Positions 18,467 through 28,323 of a stretch of DNA of 64,000 nucleotides are shown here, piece after piece. A model generated the notes under the pieces. That model was not told where the DNA came from, did no database searches, and saw nothing but the letters and a program-made list of their open reading frames with translations. Numbering within the stretch: position 1 is the first letter of the stretch; the number at the start of each line of letters is the position of its first letter. Origin of the DNA: Sulfolobus sp. A20 (GTDB taxonomy: Archaea > Thermoproteota > Thermoprotei_A > Sulfolobales > Sulfolobaceae); assembly GCF_001719125.1 (NCBI RefSeq), contig NZ_CP017006.1:434001-498000 (forward strand). The letters run 5' to 3'. Made by a program: the position numbers and the translations under genes.

Positions 18467-18992
18467 CGTTTTCCCTTATGCTCAAAAACTGGGATATAAC
18501 TTAACTTTCGCTGAGGATGGCAAAGTAGGTATTAAGAGGATTACCATTAGGACTGATAGTATCGATGCACTAAGGAGAACTCTGGCAAATCTCAAAAGGG
18601 AAAGAAAACAGTTAATTTTCATAAAACCTCTATCTTTAGATTCTCTAAGGTATTCCATTATTGATAAACGTGTAAACGTAATTGTTATAGATGGGGAAAA
18701 TATAAAAGTCCTTAAAAAAACTATGCTAAATTTAATTAGGTTTCATAATAAATTTGTTGAAGTTCCTCTAAAATCCTCAAGAATAGTAGTTTACAGAATG
18801 CTGATGTATGCCTATAAATGGATTCCGAATGTAATTTTCTCCTCTTATGCCGAAGACTATAATGAGTTATGGAGTCCAATTTCTAAAATAGATTACCTAA
18901 ATATTCTTGGGGCTGATGAAGAGGAAGCTTTTAAGTTTGCACTTTTAAATCCGATAAAGTTGTTAAATGAATATATGGCAATTAGGACTTGA
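18432..18992 (+). CDS. rnp3: RNase P protein component 3 (Rpp30)
   Basis: A 186-residue protein with the TIM-barrel-like Rpp30 pattern: [22 protein letters not shown] at the start, [15 protein letters not shown] near residue 75, LLIRF-type strands, and the closing [19 protein letters not shown]. It pairs with Rnp2 (Pop5) and activates the catalytic domain of RNase P RNA, which removes 5' leaders from pre-tRNA. It starts at TTG 18432 within the COG1325 gene. It runs 26 bp into the rnp2 frame. It is shorter than euryarchaeal Rnp3, typical for Sulfolobales. Confidence 0.88.
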   Translation: MLVIEPCILNSDVFPYAQKLGYNLTFAEDGKVGIKRITIRTDSIDALRRTLANLKRERKQLIFIKPLSLDSLRYSIIDKRVNVIVIDGENIKVLKKTMLNLIRFHNKFVEVPLKSSRIVVYRMLMYAYKWIPNVIFSSYAEDYNELWSPISKIDYLNILGADEEEAFKFALLNPIKLLNEYMAIRT

Positions 18993-19398
18993 CGTTATAA
19001 TAATTGTTTGGCTAGTTACTCTCACATTCTTGTATATTTCAAGAAAGCTATTAAATGTAAAGATTGTAAAAAATAAAAAAATTTCTAAGTCAAAGAGATA
19101 CATTGTATTTTATGTTATATCAGATAAAAATGTGAAAGGAATTGACGTGGAGAAAGAAATACGTAAGGCGGTTAAGGAACTATTAGGGAGCATATGGTTA
19201 GAAATAGCTAATCCTAGAGTGATATTCTTCAGAGAGGACACTCAAGAGGGCATTATATCGACCAATAGAGCTGGGTATAAGGTTGTAATAGCTAGTATAC
19301 CTTTAGTGAAGGAAGTTAGTGGAACTAAGGCACTTGTGGTGCCCAGAAGAACAACGAGTAGTTTAAAAAGGGCGAAAAAGATAATTGGTATTAAATGA
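18967..19398 (+). CDS. rnp2: RNase P protein component 2 (Pop5), with hydrophobic N-terminal extension
   Basis: A 143-residue frame. The Pop5 core begins near residue 42 ([11 protein letters not shown]) and continues through [45 protein letters not shown] and the closing [15 protein letters not shown]. Before the core, residues 7-27 ([19 protein letters not shown]) form a clear hydrophobic helix not needed for the Pop5 fold. A downstream TTG near 19030 would give a protein without most of it, so the start is uncertain. The stop codon (TGA 19396-19398) lies inside the box C of the C/D RNA candidate that follows. Confidence 0.85.
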   Translation: MNIWQLGLDVIIIVWLVTLTFLYISRKLLNVKIVKNKKISKSKRYIVFYVISDKNVKGIDVEKEIRKAVKELLGSIWLEIANPRVIFFREDTQEGIISTNRAGYKVVIASIPLVKEVSGTKALVVPRRTTSSLKRAKKIIGIK

Positions 19399-19447
19399 TG
19401 AAGCCGCTCCAGACTGCGAAGTGATGATCTCTGCGACGAGCTGAACA
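19392..19447 (+). ncRNA. Candidate C/D box guide RNA
   Basis: Box C ATGATGA is at 19395-19401. A 12-nt guide (19402-19413) precedes a degenerate D' box CTGC at 19414-19417. After a 3-nt spacer comes box C' GTGATGA at 19421-19427, a 13-nt guide (19428-19440) and box D CTGA at 19441-19444. Box spacings are those of archaeal 2'-O-methylation guides. The flanks TATT and AATA can close a short terminal stem. It overlaps the rnp2 stop codon and lies just before the psmA TATA box, so it is probably processed from the operon transcript. Targets were not identified. Confidence 0.72.
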
Positions 19448-19450
19448 ATA

Positions 19451-19460
19451 TTTTTAAAAT
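19451..19460 (+). promoter_or_regulatory. TATA box of psmA
   Basis: TTTTTAAAAT at 19451-19460 lies 33-42 bp before the psmA ATG at 19493, giving a predicted short leader. It implies that psmA and the downstream exosome genes can be transcribed separately from the L15e/RNase P genes. Confidence 0.5.
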
Positions 19461-19492
19461 TAGGGACTACTTAGTATTTGATGGGATAATAT

Positions 19493-20218
19493 ATGGCATT
19501 TGGACCAGCAGCAATGGGATACGATAGAGCCATAACTATATTTTCACCAGACGGATCTCTATATCAAGTAGATTATGCATTTGAAGCAGTTAAGAAAGGT
19601 TGGACAGCTATAGGGTTAAAGTCAAAGAACGGTGTGGTAATAGCTAGTGAAAAAAGGCGTGCTCAAAATCTTCTTGATGTCGACAATATAGAGAAGGTCT
19701 TTTTAATAGATGATCACGTAGGCTGCAGCTTTGCCGGTTTAGCGTCTGATGGTAGAGTTCTTATCGATTATGCTAGAAATATGGCGTTACAACACAGATT
19801 GATTTATGATGAGCCAATAAGTATAGATTACCTAACTAAAGCCGTTGCTGACGTGAAACAAATGTACACTCAACACGGTGGCGTAAGACCTTTCGGTGTG
19901 GCTTTAGTAATAGCAGGTATAGATAAGAGCACGGCTAAACTTTACATGACTGAGCCCAGTGGACAATTTATGCCATATTATGCTGTTGCTATAGGTCAAG
20001 GTTATTATACGGCAACTGAGTTCTTGGAAAAGAATTACAAAGAAGATATGAGTATGGATGAAACTATACTTTTGGCTTTAAGGGCATTGATGTCTACCTT
20101 AAAACCTAATGAGAGATTAACTCCTAGCACAGTTGAAATAGGATATGCGTCTACACAGACTGGCGTATTTCTTAAGATGACCAATGAGGAGAAAAGCACA
20201 TATTTACAGAAATTATAA
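19493..20218 (+). CDS. psmA: Proteasome alpha subunit
   Basis: A 241-residue protein matching archaeal alpha subunits. The gating N-terminus ends at MGYDRAITIFSPDGSLYQVDYAFEAVKKG, and GVVIASEKRRAQNLL and FAGLASDGRVLIDYAR follow. Alpha subunits form the outer heptameric rings of the 20S core and control entry of unfolded protein; they lack the catalytic Thr of beta subunits, and this one does. The ATG follows a separate TATA box. Its position inside the exosome superoperon is conserved and links protein and RNA turnover. Confidence 0.96.
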   Translation: MAFGPAAMGYDRAITIFSPDGSLYQVDYAFEAVKKGWTAIGLKSKNGVVIASEKRRAQNLLDVDNIEKVFLIDDHVGCSFAGLASDGRVLIDYARNMALQHRLIYDEPISIDYLTKAVADVKQMYTQHGGVRPFGVALVIAGIDKSTAKLYMTEPSGQFMPYYAVAIGQGYYTATEFLEKNYKEDMSMDETILLALRALMSTLKPNERLTPSTVEIGYASTQTGVFLKMTNEEKSTYLQKL

Positions 20219-20239
20219 GATAAAAGGTGAAGTTTTTTT

Positions 20240-20941
20240 ATGGCTAAGGAGCGTGATTATGTAGTAGTTAAGTATGAAGCTCAAGGTGAAAGATTTGAAA
20301 TTTTAGTTAAGCCAAAAGAAGCGTTAGCTTTCAGAAGTGGCAAGAGTATTAGTTTATCGGATATAGTTATTTCGGATACCATCTATAAAGATGTTAAAAA
20401 GGGGCTTAAAGCCTCACCATCTTCACTAAAGAAAGTTTTTGGCACTACAGATTTTGAGACAATTGTTAAGGAAATTTTAATGAAGGGCGAGTTACCAGTA
20501 ACAACCGAGCAACGAAAGGAAATGGTTGAGACTAAAAGGAAGCAAATAATAGATTTTATTCATAGGAATGCCGTTGACCCAAAGACTAATTTACCTATAC
20601 CCCCAACAAGGATAGAAATAGCAATGCAACAAGCAAGGGTTCAAATAGACTTAAATAGAGATGTTGAATCTCAAGCAATGCAGATAGTGAAAGAGATTTC
20701 TAGAATAATACCTATAAAGATTGCGAGAGCTTTAATCAGTATTAAGGTTCCATCTCAATATAGTTCGAAAGTTAAATCACAGCTTCATAATTTAGGAGAT
20801 GTTAAAAAGTCGAATTGGTTAGAAGATGGGACATTAATAGCCGAATTAGAAATACCTGCTGGTGCTCAGCAAGAAGTTATAGATAAATTAAATGGATTAA
20901 CTAAAGGTGAAGTAGAAGTAAAAGTTATACAAGTGAGATGA
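20240..20941 (+). CDS. sbds: SBDS-family ribosome maturation protein
   Basis: A 233-residue protein with the three SBDS domains in order. The FYSH domain covers residues 1-90 (YVVVKYEAQGERFEILVKPKEAL, with ASPSSLKKVFGTTDFETIVKEIL); the helical domain covers 95-165 (RKQIIDFIHRNAVDPKTNLPIPPTRIE); and a C-terminal ferredoxin-like domain follows. With EF-2-like GTPases, SBDS releases the anti-association factor IF6 from the 50S subunit. It starts at ATG 20240 and is 1 bp apart from Rrp4, so it is clearly co-transcribed with the exosome genes. Confidence 0.95.
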   Translation: MAKERDYVVVKYEAQGERFEILVKPKEALAFRSGKSISLSDIVISDTIYKDVKKGLKASPSSLKKVFGTTDFETIVKEILMKGELPVTTEQRKEMVETKRKQIIDFIHRNAVDPKTNLPIPPTRIEIAMQQARVQIDLNRDVESQAMQIVKEISRIIPIKIARALISIKVPSQYSSKVKSQLHNLGDVKKSNWLEDGTLIAELEIPAGAQQEVIDKLNGLTKGEVEVKVIQVR

Positions 20942-20942
20942 G

Positions 20943-21683
20943 ATGAGCCAACAAAAAATTTTGTTACAACCTCGATCAATAGTAGTTCCCGGCGAATTAA
21001 TAGCTGAAGGAGATTTTCAGATTCCATGGAGTCCATATGTCTTGAAAATTGGCAATAAGTACTATTCAACAATAGTAGGATTATTTGATGTTAAAGATTC
21101 GCAATTTGAAATAATACCCTTGGAAGGGTCGTATTATTATCCTAAAGTAGGGGATATTGTAATCGGTTTAATAGATGATATAGAGATATATGGATGGATC
21201 GTTGACATTAAAGCCCCATATCATGCCTACTTGCCCGCATCTAATTTGCTGGGTAGACCTGTTACGCCGGGTGAAGATTTAAGGAAATATCTAGATATTG
21301 GAGATTATGTAATAGCTAAAGTCGAAAACTACGATAGAACTATTGATCCAGTTCTTTCAGTTAAGGGAAAGGATTTAGGCAGAGTAACCTCAGGAATTGT
21401 AGTTGATATTATGCCGGTAAAAGTACCTCGTGTAATAGGTAAAAATAGGAGTATGTATGAAACATTAACGTTAGAAAGTGGATGTAGTATGTTAGTAGCT
21501 AATAATGGGAGGATCTTAGCTAATTGTCCTTCCCAGCTAGCTGAAAAAGTTCTAATTGAGGCTATACGAAAGATTGAAAGTGAGTCACATATAAAAGGAT
21601 TAACTGATAGAATTAAGAAATTCATACAAGAAAAACTGGGTGAAAAAGGTGCTTCAAATTCAGAAACCACGATTAATTCTTGA
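20943..21683 (+). CDS. rrp4: Exosome RNA-binding subunit Rrp4
   Basis: A 246-residue protein. An N-terminal domain ([12 protein letters not shown]...) is followed by an S1 domain (residues 60-135, [35 protein letters not shown]) and a KH domain (about 150-215, with [22 protein letters not shown]). Three Rrp4 subunits, or Csl4, cap the Rrp41-Rrp42 hexamer and guide RNA into the pore, conferring poly(A) preference. It starts 1 bp after SBDS. The rrp41 frame begins inside its last 45 bp. Confidence 0.95.
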   Translation: MSQQKILLQPRSIVVPGELIAEGDFQIPWSPYVLKIGNKYYSTIVGLFDVKDSQFEIIPLEGSYYYPKVGDIVIGLIDDIEIYGWIVDIKAPYHAYLPASNLLGRPVTPGEDLRKYLDIGDYVIAKVENYDRTIDPVLSVKGKDLGRVTSGIVVDIMPVKVPRVIGKNRSMYETLTLESGCSMLVANNGRILANCPSQLAEKVLIEAIRKIESESHIKGLTDRIKKFIQEKLGEKGASNSETTINS

Positions 21684-22386
21684 TGACGGAAAAAGACTAG
21701 ATGGTAGAAAGGCAGATGAATTAAGAAATATAAGAATAGAATTAGGCGTTTTGAAAAATGCTGATGGTTCTGCTATATTTGAGATGGGTAATACAAAAGT
21801 AATAGCTGCAGTCTACGGACCTAAAGAAATGCATCCTAGACACTTATCTTTACCAGATAGGGCTGTATTAAGAGTCAGATATCATATGGCTCCATTTTCC
21901 ACCGATGATAGGAAAAACCCTGTGATGAGTAGAAGAGAAATAGAGTTATCGAAAGTTATACGTGAAGCGCTTGAATCAGCTGTGCTAGTTGATTTATTCC
22001 CTAGAACGGTTATAGATGTATTCACAGAAGTATTGCAAGCTGATGCAGGATCAAGATTAGTGTCATTGATGGCTGCTTCTATGGCTTTAGCTGACGCAGG
22101 AATACCTATGAAAGATCTAATAGCAGGTGTTGCAGTAGGCAAAGCAGATGGAGTGATAGTATTAGACTTAAACGAGCCTGAAGATATGTGGGGAGAGGCA
22201 GATATGCCTATCGCGATAATGCCTTCATTAAATCAAGTTACTTTATTTCAGCTTAATGGAAATATGAGTCCAGACGAATTTAGACAAGCCTTGAATCTAG
22301 CTATTAAGGGTATAAACGTTATATATAACCTTGAGAAGGAGGCGTTAAGATCTAGATTTATAGAATTCAAGGAGGAGGGAGTATAA
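21640..22386 (+). CDS. rrp41: Exosome catalytic subunit Rrp41
   Basis: A protein of up to 248 residues with the RNase PH fold: [44 protein letters not shown], the phosphate-binding [14 protein letters not shown], and the acidic active-site segment [16 protein letters not shown]. It carries the phosphorolytic 3'-5' exonuclease site of the archaeal exosome, working with Rrp42. Two GTG starts are possible, at 21640 and 21649; the second gives MLQIQKP and is closer to known Sulfolobus proteins. It overlaps rrp4 by 35-44 bp and is followed by rrp42 after 2 bp. Confidence 0.96.
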   Translation: MKKVLQIQKPRLILDDGKRLDGRKADELRNIRIELGVLKNADGSAIFEMGNTKVIAAVYGPKEMHPRHLSLPDRAVLRVRYHMAPFSTDDRKNPVMSRREIELSKVIREALESAVLVDLFPRTVIDVFTEVLQADAGSRLVSLMAASMALADAGIPMKDLIAGVAVGKADGVIVLDLNEPEDMWGEADMPIAIMPSLNQVTLFQLNGNMSPDEFRQALNLAIKGINVIYNLEKEALRSRFIEFKEEGV

Positions 22387-22388
22387 TT

Positions 22389-23216
22389 ATGTCTGCAACG
22401 CCTTCTAATCAAAACGTAATCCCAATTATAAAGAAAGAAAGTATTATAAGCCTATTTGATAAAGGCATTAGACAAGATGGAAGGAAATTAAACGAGTATA
22501 GGCCAATTTCTATTACTGTTGATTACGCTAAGAAGGCCGATGGGTCTGCTTTGGTAAAACTGGGAAATACGATGGTTTTAGCCGGTGTAAAATTAGAGCT
22601 AGGTAAGCCATATGAAGATACTCCAAATCAAGGAAATTTAATAGTTAATGTGGAACTCTTACCACTAGCTTATGAAACTTTTGAACCTGGTCCTCCAGAT
22701 GAAAATGCGATAGAATTGGCTAGGGTAATAGATAGAAGTTTAAGGGATTCAAAGGCTATCGATTTAACAAAGCTTGTCATTGAGCCAGGTAAAAGTGTAT
22801 GGACTGTTTGGTTAGACGTCTACGTATTAGATTATAATGGTAATGTATTAGACGCGTGTATGTTAGCATCAATTGCTGCTCTATATAATACATCTGTGTA
22901 TAAGGTAGAGCAGTCTAATGGATCAATATCTATTAATAAGTCAGAAAAAATAGGAAAATTACCCATGAACTACCCTGTGGTTTCTGTATCACTAGGTAAG
23001 GTAGATAAATACTTAGTGGTTGATCCAGATTTAGAGGAGGAATCGATAATAGAAGCTAAGATTTCATTTTCATATACAGCTGATTATAAAATAGTGGGTA
23101 TACAGAAATCTGGAAAGGGAAGTTTACTGATACAAGATATAGATCAAGCCGAGAATATAGCACGGGTAGCAGCAGCTAAGTTAATAGAAGAACTTAAAAA
23201 GCAATTAAATATTTAG
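22389..23216 (+). CDS. rrp42: Exosome structural subunit Rrp42
   Basis: A 275-residue RNase PH-fold protein. It begins with GIRQDGRKLNEYRPISI near residue 24 and contains LVKLGNTMVLAGVKLELGKPYEDTPNQG and WTVWLDVYVLDYNGNVLDA. It lacks the catalytic acidic cluster of Rrp41 but contributes to the shared RNA-binding site of the hexameric ring. A GGAGGGAGTATAATT tract precedes the ATG at 22389. The gene follows rrp41 by 2 bp and precedes L37Ae by 15 bp, in the conserved order. Confidence 0.95.
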   Translation: MSATPSNQNVIPIIKKESIISLFDKGIRQDGRKLNEYRPISITVDYAKKADGSALVKLGNTMVLAGVKLELGKPYEDTPNQGNLIVNVELLPLAYETFEPGPPDENAIELARVIDRSLRDSKAIDLTKLVIEPGKSVWTVWLDVYVLDYNGNVLDACMLASIAALYNTSVYKVEQSNGSISINKSEKIGKLPMNYPVVSVSLGKVDKYLVVDPDLEEESIIEAKISFSYTADYKIVGIQKSGKGSLLIQDIDQAENIARVAAAKLIEELKKQLNI

Positions 23217-23231
23217 ATAAGGTGAAAGAGT

Positions 23232-23444
23232 ATGGGTAAGGTAACTGGTATAGCTGGGAGATTTGGGCCAAGATATGGATCTACGATAAGAAAGAAATGG
23301 AAAGAAATAATGGAGAGAAGGTATCAAGATCATCAATGTCCTTATTGTAAGACAGCTGGAAAAGTTGTTAGGTTGGCATCTGGCATTTGGTATTGTAGGA
23401 AATGTGGAGCAAAGTGGGCAGGGCTTGCATATACGCCCTATTAA
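23232..23444 (+). CDS. rpl37ae: 50S ribosomal protein L37Ae
   Basis: A 70-residue protein beginning [22 protein letters not shown], with a zinc ribbon made of CPYC (near residues 36-39) and CRKC (near 55-58). It binds 23S rRNA in the large subunit. A GGTGAAAG ribosome-binding site lies at about 23220-23227. It is the last ribosomal protein of the exosome superoperon, and the Brix protein probably starts inside its last 20 bp. Confidence 0.95.
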   Translation: MGKVTGIAGRFGPRYGSTIRKKWKEIMERRYQDHQCPYCKTAGKVVRLASGIWYCRKCGAKWAGLAYTPY

Positions 23445-23946
23445 CGTTATTATAACATCTTCGCGGGATGCTAATATTAGAGTTAGGAACTTTTTAAACA
23501 CGTTAGAAATTGTTATACCCGATTCTCTAAAGATAAATAGAGGTAGAAGGGATTTAAAGGAAATTTTTGCATTAGCATTATCCCTTCATTCCCCATATTT
23601 ACTATTAATCAGTACACTAAAAGGTAATCCATATAAGATGATACTTTACGATTTAGTAATGCTCTCACCCAAGTATATATTTAAGATTAGAGGAATTTCT
23701 CTTCCTTCCGATTTTGGTATAACGTTAAATGAGATAGAGAGAGGCTCCATATGTATTTTATACAATACTTGTGCTTTCGTCAAAGATTTTATACTAGATC
23801 TTGGATATCCGATTTTGTCAGAGTCTAAGAATAATTGTAAAATTCTATCATTTTTTAAACAAGTTGACAGTAATCTTTGTGAGGTCACTTTTATGGATAA
23901 AAATAATAATAAGTTCTTAAGAATTTCTTTAGAATTATGGCACTAG
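23425..23946 (+). CDS. Brix-domain ribosome biogenesis protein
   Basis: From a TTG at 23425 this gives about 173 residues. The archaeal single-domain Brix protein pattern is visible: [47 protein letters not shown], then a beta-alpha core ending in [19 protein letters not shown]. Related eukaryotic proteins (Imp4, Rpf1, Rpf2) help 60S and 40S assembly and bind rRNA. The frame is open further upstream through rpl37ae, so the exact start is inferred. It overlaps L37Ae by 20 bp and Pcc1 by 10 bp. Confidence 0.82.
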   Translation: MHIRPINVIITSSRDANIRVRNFLNTLEIVIPDSLKINRGRRDLKEIFALALSLHSPYLLLISTLKGNPYKMILYDLVMLSPKYIFKIRGISLPSDFGITLNEIERGSICILYNTCAFVKDFILDLGYPILSESKNNCKILSFFKQVDSNLCEVTFMDKNNNKFLRISLELWH

Positions 23947-24179
23947 TAGAGATTAAGTTAAAAGATGAAGCAGACGATGCAGAGAAATTTAAGAATATTG
24001 AAGATATTATTTATAATTCAATAATAATTGAGAAAATAGATACGAAATATGTTAAAATTGAGAGAGATCCTCTTAGAATTATAATTAACTCGCCTACACT
24101 AACAAGGACAAGAGCTATAATGAACTCTTATATACTCTGGTTATATACAATTCTAAAGTCATTGGAAGAGGTGAAATGA
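23937..24179 (+). CDS. pcc1: KEOPS complex subunit Pcc1
   Basis: An 80-residue protein matching archaeal Pcc1: beta-strand [22 protein letters not shown], then [32 protein letters not shown]. Pcc1 forms the dimer core of KEOPS with Kae1, Bud32 and Cgi121, which makes N6-threonylcarbamoyladenosine at position 37 of ANN-decoding tRNAs. It overlaps the Brix gene by 10 bp and prefoldin beta by 4 bp (ATGA). In Sulfolobales it is usually found here. Confidence 0.83.
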   Translation: MALVEIKLKDEADDAEKFKNIEDIIYNSIIIEKIDTKYVKIERDPLRIIINSPTLTRTRAIMNSYILWLYTILKSLEEVK

Positions 24180-24562
24180 GTTTGGCTGAAAAATTACCCC
24201 CAGAAGTTCAAACCCAATTAGCGAAATTTCAACAATTGAAAAACCAATTAGATAGATTACTGTTAGAGAAATCTACGATAGAAAACGAGCTAAGGGAAAT
24301 TAACAGAGTCTTAGACGAGTTAGCTAATCTTACAGCTGAGGCTACAATTTATAAGATAGTTGGTAATTTATTGGTTAAGTCGGATAAGGCTTCCGTAGAA
24401 AAGGAATTAAATGATAGAAAAGAATTACTAGAATTAAGATCACGTACATATCAGAAACAAGAAAGTATATTAAGGAAACAGCTTGAGGATCTCCAAGCAA
24501 AGATCAACGAGATGTTGTCTAAATATTATCCACAAGGAGGGCAATCGGGTATAAAAGCCTAG
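24176..24562 (+). CDS. pfdB: Prefoldin beta subunit
   Basis: A 128-residue protein with the prefoldin beta architecture: two long coiled-coil helices (residues 8-50 and 80-120, with heptads such as [26 protein letters not shown]) joined by a short beta hairpin ([14 protein letters not shown]). With the alpha subunit it forms a hexameric jellyfish-shaped chaperone that hands unfolded proteins to the thermosome. The ATGA overlap with pcc1 makes translational coupling likely. The superoperon ends after this gene. Confidence 0.92.
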   Translation: MSLAEKLPPEVQTQLAKFQQLKNQLDRLLLEKSTIENELREINRVLDELANLTAEATIYKIVGNLLVKSDKASVEKELNDRKELLELRSRTYQKQESILRKQLEDLQAKINEMLSKYYPQGGQSGIKA

Positions 24563-24585
24563 GAAAAGATTAATTATATTGACCT

Positions 24586-25299
24586 ATGGTAATTAGAATT
24601 TATGTTGATGATAGAGAGAAAGCAAGCGGTATACCAGAGTTACTTAAAGAATTAGGCTTAATAGTAATATTTAGCCAACTTGAAGTTGCTGACTACGTAG
24701 TGGCAGATGGTGTTGCTATAGAGAGAAAATCTGTGCCTGATTTAATTAACTCTATTTTTGATAAAAGATTTTTTGATCAGATTTCTAGGTTATCAGATTC
24801 CTACAGAGTCCCAATACTGATACTGGAGGGTGATATTAACTTAATTAGAAAAATAACTGATAGATGGAAGGCAATAAATAACGCGTTAATTTCACTCACA
24901 CTAGATTATGATGTAAAAGTGATCTACTCTAGAGACAAAAGAGATACATCAGAAATATTAAAGAAATTAGCTGAAAAATTTCAGTTATCTTCGGAGAACT
25001 ATAATAGAAAGATTAATCTCCATAACAAATCAAAGCTGAATAGTGTGAGTGATATTCAATTATACATTGTTGAATCATTACCTAGTGTGGGTACGATACT
25101 AGCTGAAAGATTATTAAATAGATTTGGAACTATTCAGAATATTTGTAATGCTTCAATTTCTGAACTGGAAAAAGCTCTTGGAAGTAGAAAAAAAGCTGAG
25201 GAAATATATAAGATTTTAAGGACTTATTATTCACAAACTAATACAGATAATAAATCTGAAGATAAAAAGAAAGGTTCTTCATTGTTCGATTATCTTTAG
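24586..25299 (+). CDS. xpf: XPF/ERCC4-family structure-specific nuclease (short crenarchaeal form)
   Basis: A 237-residue protein. The ERCC4 nuclease domain occupies residues 1-135 with the catalytic ERKSVPD (ERK at 46-48, D at 52) and early acidic residues in YVDDREK. Tandem helix-hairpin-helix motifs follow (about 150-205: VESLPSVGTILAERLLNRFGTI). It ends with KKGSSLFDYL, which fits the PCNA-interacting peptide known in Sulfolobus XPF. It lacks the helicase domain of euryarchaeal Hef. It cuts 3' flaps and fork structures when bound to PCNA. It begins 23 bp after prefoldin and may be part of that transcript. Confidence 0.93.
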   Translation: MVIRIYVDDREKASGIPELLKELGLIVIFSQLEVADYVVADGVAIERKSVPDLINSIFDKRFFDQISRLSDSYRVPILILEGDINLIRKITDRWKAINNALISLTLDYDVKVIYSRDKRDTSEILKKLAEKFQLSSENYNRKINLHNKSKLNSVSDIQLYIVESLPSVGTILAERLLNRFGTIQNICNASISELEKALGSRKKAEEIYKILRTYYSQTNTDNKSEDKKKGSSLFDYL

Positions 25300-25366
25300 A
25301 TTTTTTAGATTGATTTTTGTGCATTACCTTTTAATATGTGTCTTAATAAGTTTATGTGCAAGAAGT

Positions 25367-25372
25367 AGGTGG
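25367..25372 (+). promoter_or_regulatory. Shine-Dalgarno fixing the TTG start of aEF-2
   Basis: AGGTGG lies 6 bp before TTG 25379. It supports this unusual start codon for a very abundant protein. A TATA-like CTTTTAATATG at about 25329-25339 precedes it, giving a short leader. Confidence 0.6.
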
Positions 25373-25378
25373 TTTTAG

Positions 25379-27589
25379 TTGCCTAGGTATAAGACAGTAG
25401 AGCAAGTACTCAGCTTAATGAAGGATAGAACGAGAGTACGTAATATAGGGATAATCGCCCATGTCGATCATGGAAAGACTACTACCAGTGATACTTTATT
25501 AGCAGCCTCTGGAATAATTTCACCAAAAGTGGCTGGTGAGGCATTAGCGTTAGACTATCTGAATGTAGAGCAACAAAGAGGAATCACAGTGAAGGCTGCA
25601 AACATAAGTCTATATCACGAAGCAGAAGGCAAAGGATATGTAATTAACTTAATCGATACACCAGGCCACGTTGATTTTAGTGGAAGAGTTACAAGAAGTT
25701 TAAGAGTTCTTGACGGTTCGATAGTTGTTGTTGATGCAGTTGAGGGTATAATGACACAAACTGAAACTGTTCTAAGACAGAGTCTGGAAGAAAGAGTTAG
25801 GCCAATACTATTTGTAAATAAGGTTGATAGATTAGTAAAGGAGTTAAAGTTAAGCCCACAAGAAATGCTAAATAGATTACTAGATATAATAAGGCAATTT
25901 AACAATTTAATTGACATGTATGGAGAGCCAGAGTTCAAAGAAAAATGGATGATAAATCCACAAGCGGGTAATGTAGTTTTCGGTTCAGCCAAAGACAAAT
26001 GGGGGTTTAGTTTACCTATGGCACAGAAGAAAGGAATTAACATGAAGCATGTAATTGATGCATATACTGCCTCTGATAAATCCAAAATTGAGGAGCTAGC
26101 CTCACAAGTTCCAATCCACGAAGCTTTACTTGATGCGGCAATCAAATTCGTTCCTAATCCTCTAGAGGCGCAAAAGTACAGAATTCCTAAGATCTGGAAA
26201 GGTGACTTAGATAGCGAAGTGGCTAAGGCAATGTTAAATGCAGATCCTAACGGACCAGTAGTTTTCATGATAACAGATATGAAAGTGGATCCACACGCAG
26301 GTTTAGTAGCAACCGGTAGAGTATTCTCTGGAACTCTCAGATCTGGGGAAGAATTATGGTTAGTTAACGCAAAGACTTCGCAGAGAATTTTACAAGTAAG
26401 TCTATATATGGGACCGACAAGAGAGCTTGCGGAAGAGATACCAGCAGGAAATATTGCAGCAGTATTAGGCTTAGATAGAGCTAGATCAGGTGAGACTGCT
26501 ATATCTGTAGCCTTTAATTCAGTTCAAGGAAGTTTTGAAAGACTTCATTATATCTCGGAACCAGTAGTAACAATAGCAGTAGAGCCTAAGAATCCAAAAG
26601 ATTTAACAAAGATGATTGATGCATTAAGGAAATTAAGTATTGAAGATCCAAACTTAGTAGTCAAAATAAATGAAGAAACAGGCGAATATCTGTTATCTGG
26701 CATGGGATTCCTTCACTTAGAAGTATCGTTACAACTATTGAGAGAAAACTATGGTATTGATGTAGTAACAACACCACCAATAGTAGTATATAGAGAAAGC
26801 ATAAGAGCCAAGAGTCAAGTATTTGAAGGGAAGTCACCAAATAAGCATAACAAGTTCTATTTGAGTGTTGAACCGTTAAATGATAAGACCATTGAGCTGA
26901 TTAGTAATGGAACAATAAGGGAAGATATGGATAGTAAGGAAATGGCTAAAATATTAAGAGATAGTGCTGACTGGGATTATGACGAGGCTAAGAGAATAAT
27001 AGCAATAGATGAAAACGTAAACGTATTTGTTGATATGACAAGCGGTGTGCAACACTTAAGAGAAGTCATTGATACAGTACTTCAAGGTTTCAGGTTAGCT
27101 ATGAGGGAGGGACCACTAGCACATGAACCGATTAGAGGAGTAAAAGTTATAATGCATGATGCTGTAATACATGAAGATCCAGCTCACAGAGGTCCAGCCC
27201 AAATTTACCCTGCAGTAAGGAATTCCATCTTTGCTGGTTTCTTAACGTCAAGACCTACTCTCTTAGAGCCTATCCAAAAACTTGATATAAGAGCCCCAGC
27301 TGACCTGATAGGTAACGTAACAGCAGTAATAACTAGAAAGAGAGGGAAGATCCTCGATGTTTCACAAGTGTCCAATATGTCGAGAATTACCGCAGAGGTT
27401 CCAGTTTCAGAATCTTACGATATGGCAAGCGAGCTAAGAGGTGCAACTGGTGGGAGAGCATTCTGGGGTACTGAATTTAGTAGATGGGCACCAGTACCTG
27501 ATAGTATACTGTTAGATGTAGTAAGTAAGATCAGAGAGAGAAAAGGATTACCAAAAGAGTTACCTAAAGTAGAAGATTTCCTCTCGTGA
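25379..27589 (+). CDS. fusA: Translation elongation factor aEF-2
   Basis: A 736-residue protein with GTPase motifs AHVDHGKT (27-34), DTPGHVDF (about 93-100) and NKVD (about 147). The domain III-V core follows. The diphthamide loop [15 protein letters not shown] near residue 600 has the histidine (about 603) that is converted to diphthamide in archaea and eukaryotes. It drives translocation of tRNA and mRNA on the ribosome. It starts at TTG 25379 with a good Shine-Dalgarno. The HAD phosphatase gene overlaps its stop by 4 bp. Confidence 0.97.
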   Translation: MPRYKTVEQVLSLMKDRTRVRNIGIIAHVDHGKTTTSDTLLAASGIISPKVAGEALALDYLNVEQQRGITVKAANISLYHEAEGKGYVINLIDTPGHVDFSGRVTRSLRVLDGSIVVVDAVEGIMTQTETVLRQSLEERVRPILFVNKVDRLVKELKLSPQEMLNRLLDIIRQFNNLIDMYGEPEFKEKWMINPQAGNVVFGSAKDKWGFSLPMAQKKGINMKHVIDAYTASDKSKIEELASQVPIHEALLDAAIKFVPNPLEAQKYRIPKIWKGDLDSEVAKAMLNADPNGPVVFMITDMKVDPHAGLVATGRVFSGTLRSGEELWLVNAKTSQRILQVSLYMGPTRELAEEIPAGNIAAVLGLDRARSGETAISVAFNSVQGSFERLHYISEPVVTIAVEPKNPKDLTKMIDALRKLSIEDPNLVVKINEETGEYLLSGMGFLHLEVSLQLLRENYGIDVVTTPPIVVYRESIRAKSQVFEGKSPNKHNKFYLSVEPLNDKTIELISNGTIREDMDSKEMAKILRDSADWDYDEAKRIIAIDENVNVFVDMTSGVQHLREVIDTVLQGFRLAMREGPLAHEPIRGVKVIMHDAVIHEDPAHRGPAQIYPAVRNSIFAGFLTSRPTLLEPIQKLDIRAPADLIGNVTAVITRKRGKILDVSQVSNMSRITAEVPVSESYDMASELRGATGGRAFWGTEFSRWAPVPDSILLDVVSKIRERKGLPKELPKVEDFLS

Positions 27590-28323
27590 TTATTTTGTCT
27601 TCCGATAATACAATATTCAGCAACGTAAAGGCTGTGTTTTTTGATTTCGATAATACCTTAATTAATTTTGATAGTAGATCAAGAGAGGCTTTAAGGACAG
27701 TTGCTAAGGATATGTATAATTATATTAAAGAAAATTATAGATACGAAATAGATATTACCATAATCCAGAGATTAGTTGATGCTGAAAGTAACAGATTGGA
27801 TAGGGAGGGCGAATATGACAGAAATAAATGGTGGGAAAATGTGCTTAGTCTATTAAACGTAGAAAAAGTAGAAAGGTCTCAATTATATGATTGGACTAGC
27901 CTATATTGGTCGATCGCGGGGCAAACTGAACCTTATGAGGATGCTAAAGAACTTATAGAATATTTAAGTAGCAAAGGTTACAAATTGGGCATAATAACAA
28001 ATAGCGATGGAGAAGGAGGAAATAAAAGTAAGCGATTAAGGAGTTTTCCATTAATTGATAAATTTAATGTTATAATTATTGGAGGGGAAGGAGGTATAAA
28101 ACCTAAACCAAATATTGAACCTTTCATAATTGCTTGTGAAAGGGTATCAGTAAGTCCTAATTCCTGCCTTTTCATAGGAGATGATCCCATAAAAGATTGT
28201 TTAGCGGCGAAGAAAGCTGGTATGTATTCTGTTTTAGTTGATAGAGAAGCTAAGGTGAAGAATGCTGAGTTATACGCAGACTTCGTTGTAACATCTCTTA
28301 CACAGTTAGAGGAATTTCTTTAA
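27586..28323 (+). CDS. HAD-superfamily hydrolase
   Basis: A 245-residue protein with the four HAD motifs: DFDNT (Asp20, Asp22) near the start, IITNSDG near residue 130, the lysine in GIKPKPN near 170, and GDDPIKDC near 196. The helical C1 cap between residues 35 and 115 suggests a small-molecule phosphatase, phosphoglycolate-phosphatase-like. The substrate cannot be told from sequence. It starts with GTG overlapping the aEF-2 stop. Its end overlaps the convergent peptidase gene by 18 bp. Confidence 0.85.
   Translation: MIILSSDNTIFSNVKAVFFDFDNTLINFDSRSREALRTVAKDMYNYIKENYRYEIDITIIQRLVDAESNRLDREGEYDRNKWWENVLSLLNVEKVERSQLYDWTSLYWSIAGQTEPYEDAKELIEYLSSKGYKLGIITNSDGEGGNKSKRLRSFPLIDKFNVIIIGGEGGIKPKPNIEPFIIACERVSVSPNSCLFIGDDPIKDCLAAKKAGMYSVLVDREAKVKNAELYADFVVTSLTQLEEFL

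Noticed and set aside
25615-26268. A 217-codon minus-strand frame inside aEF-2
   Set aside because: It is a shadow of a highly conserved gene on the opposite strand; its composition (Ser/Leu-rich) is typical of antisense frames.
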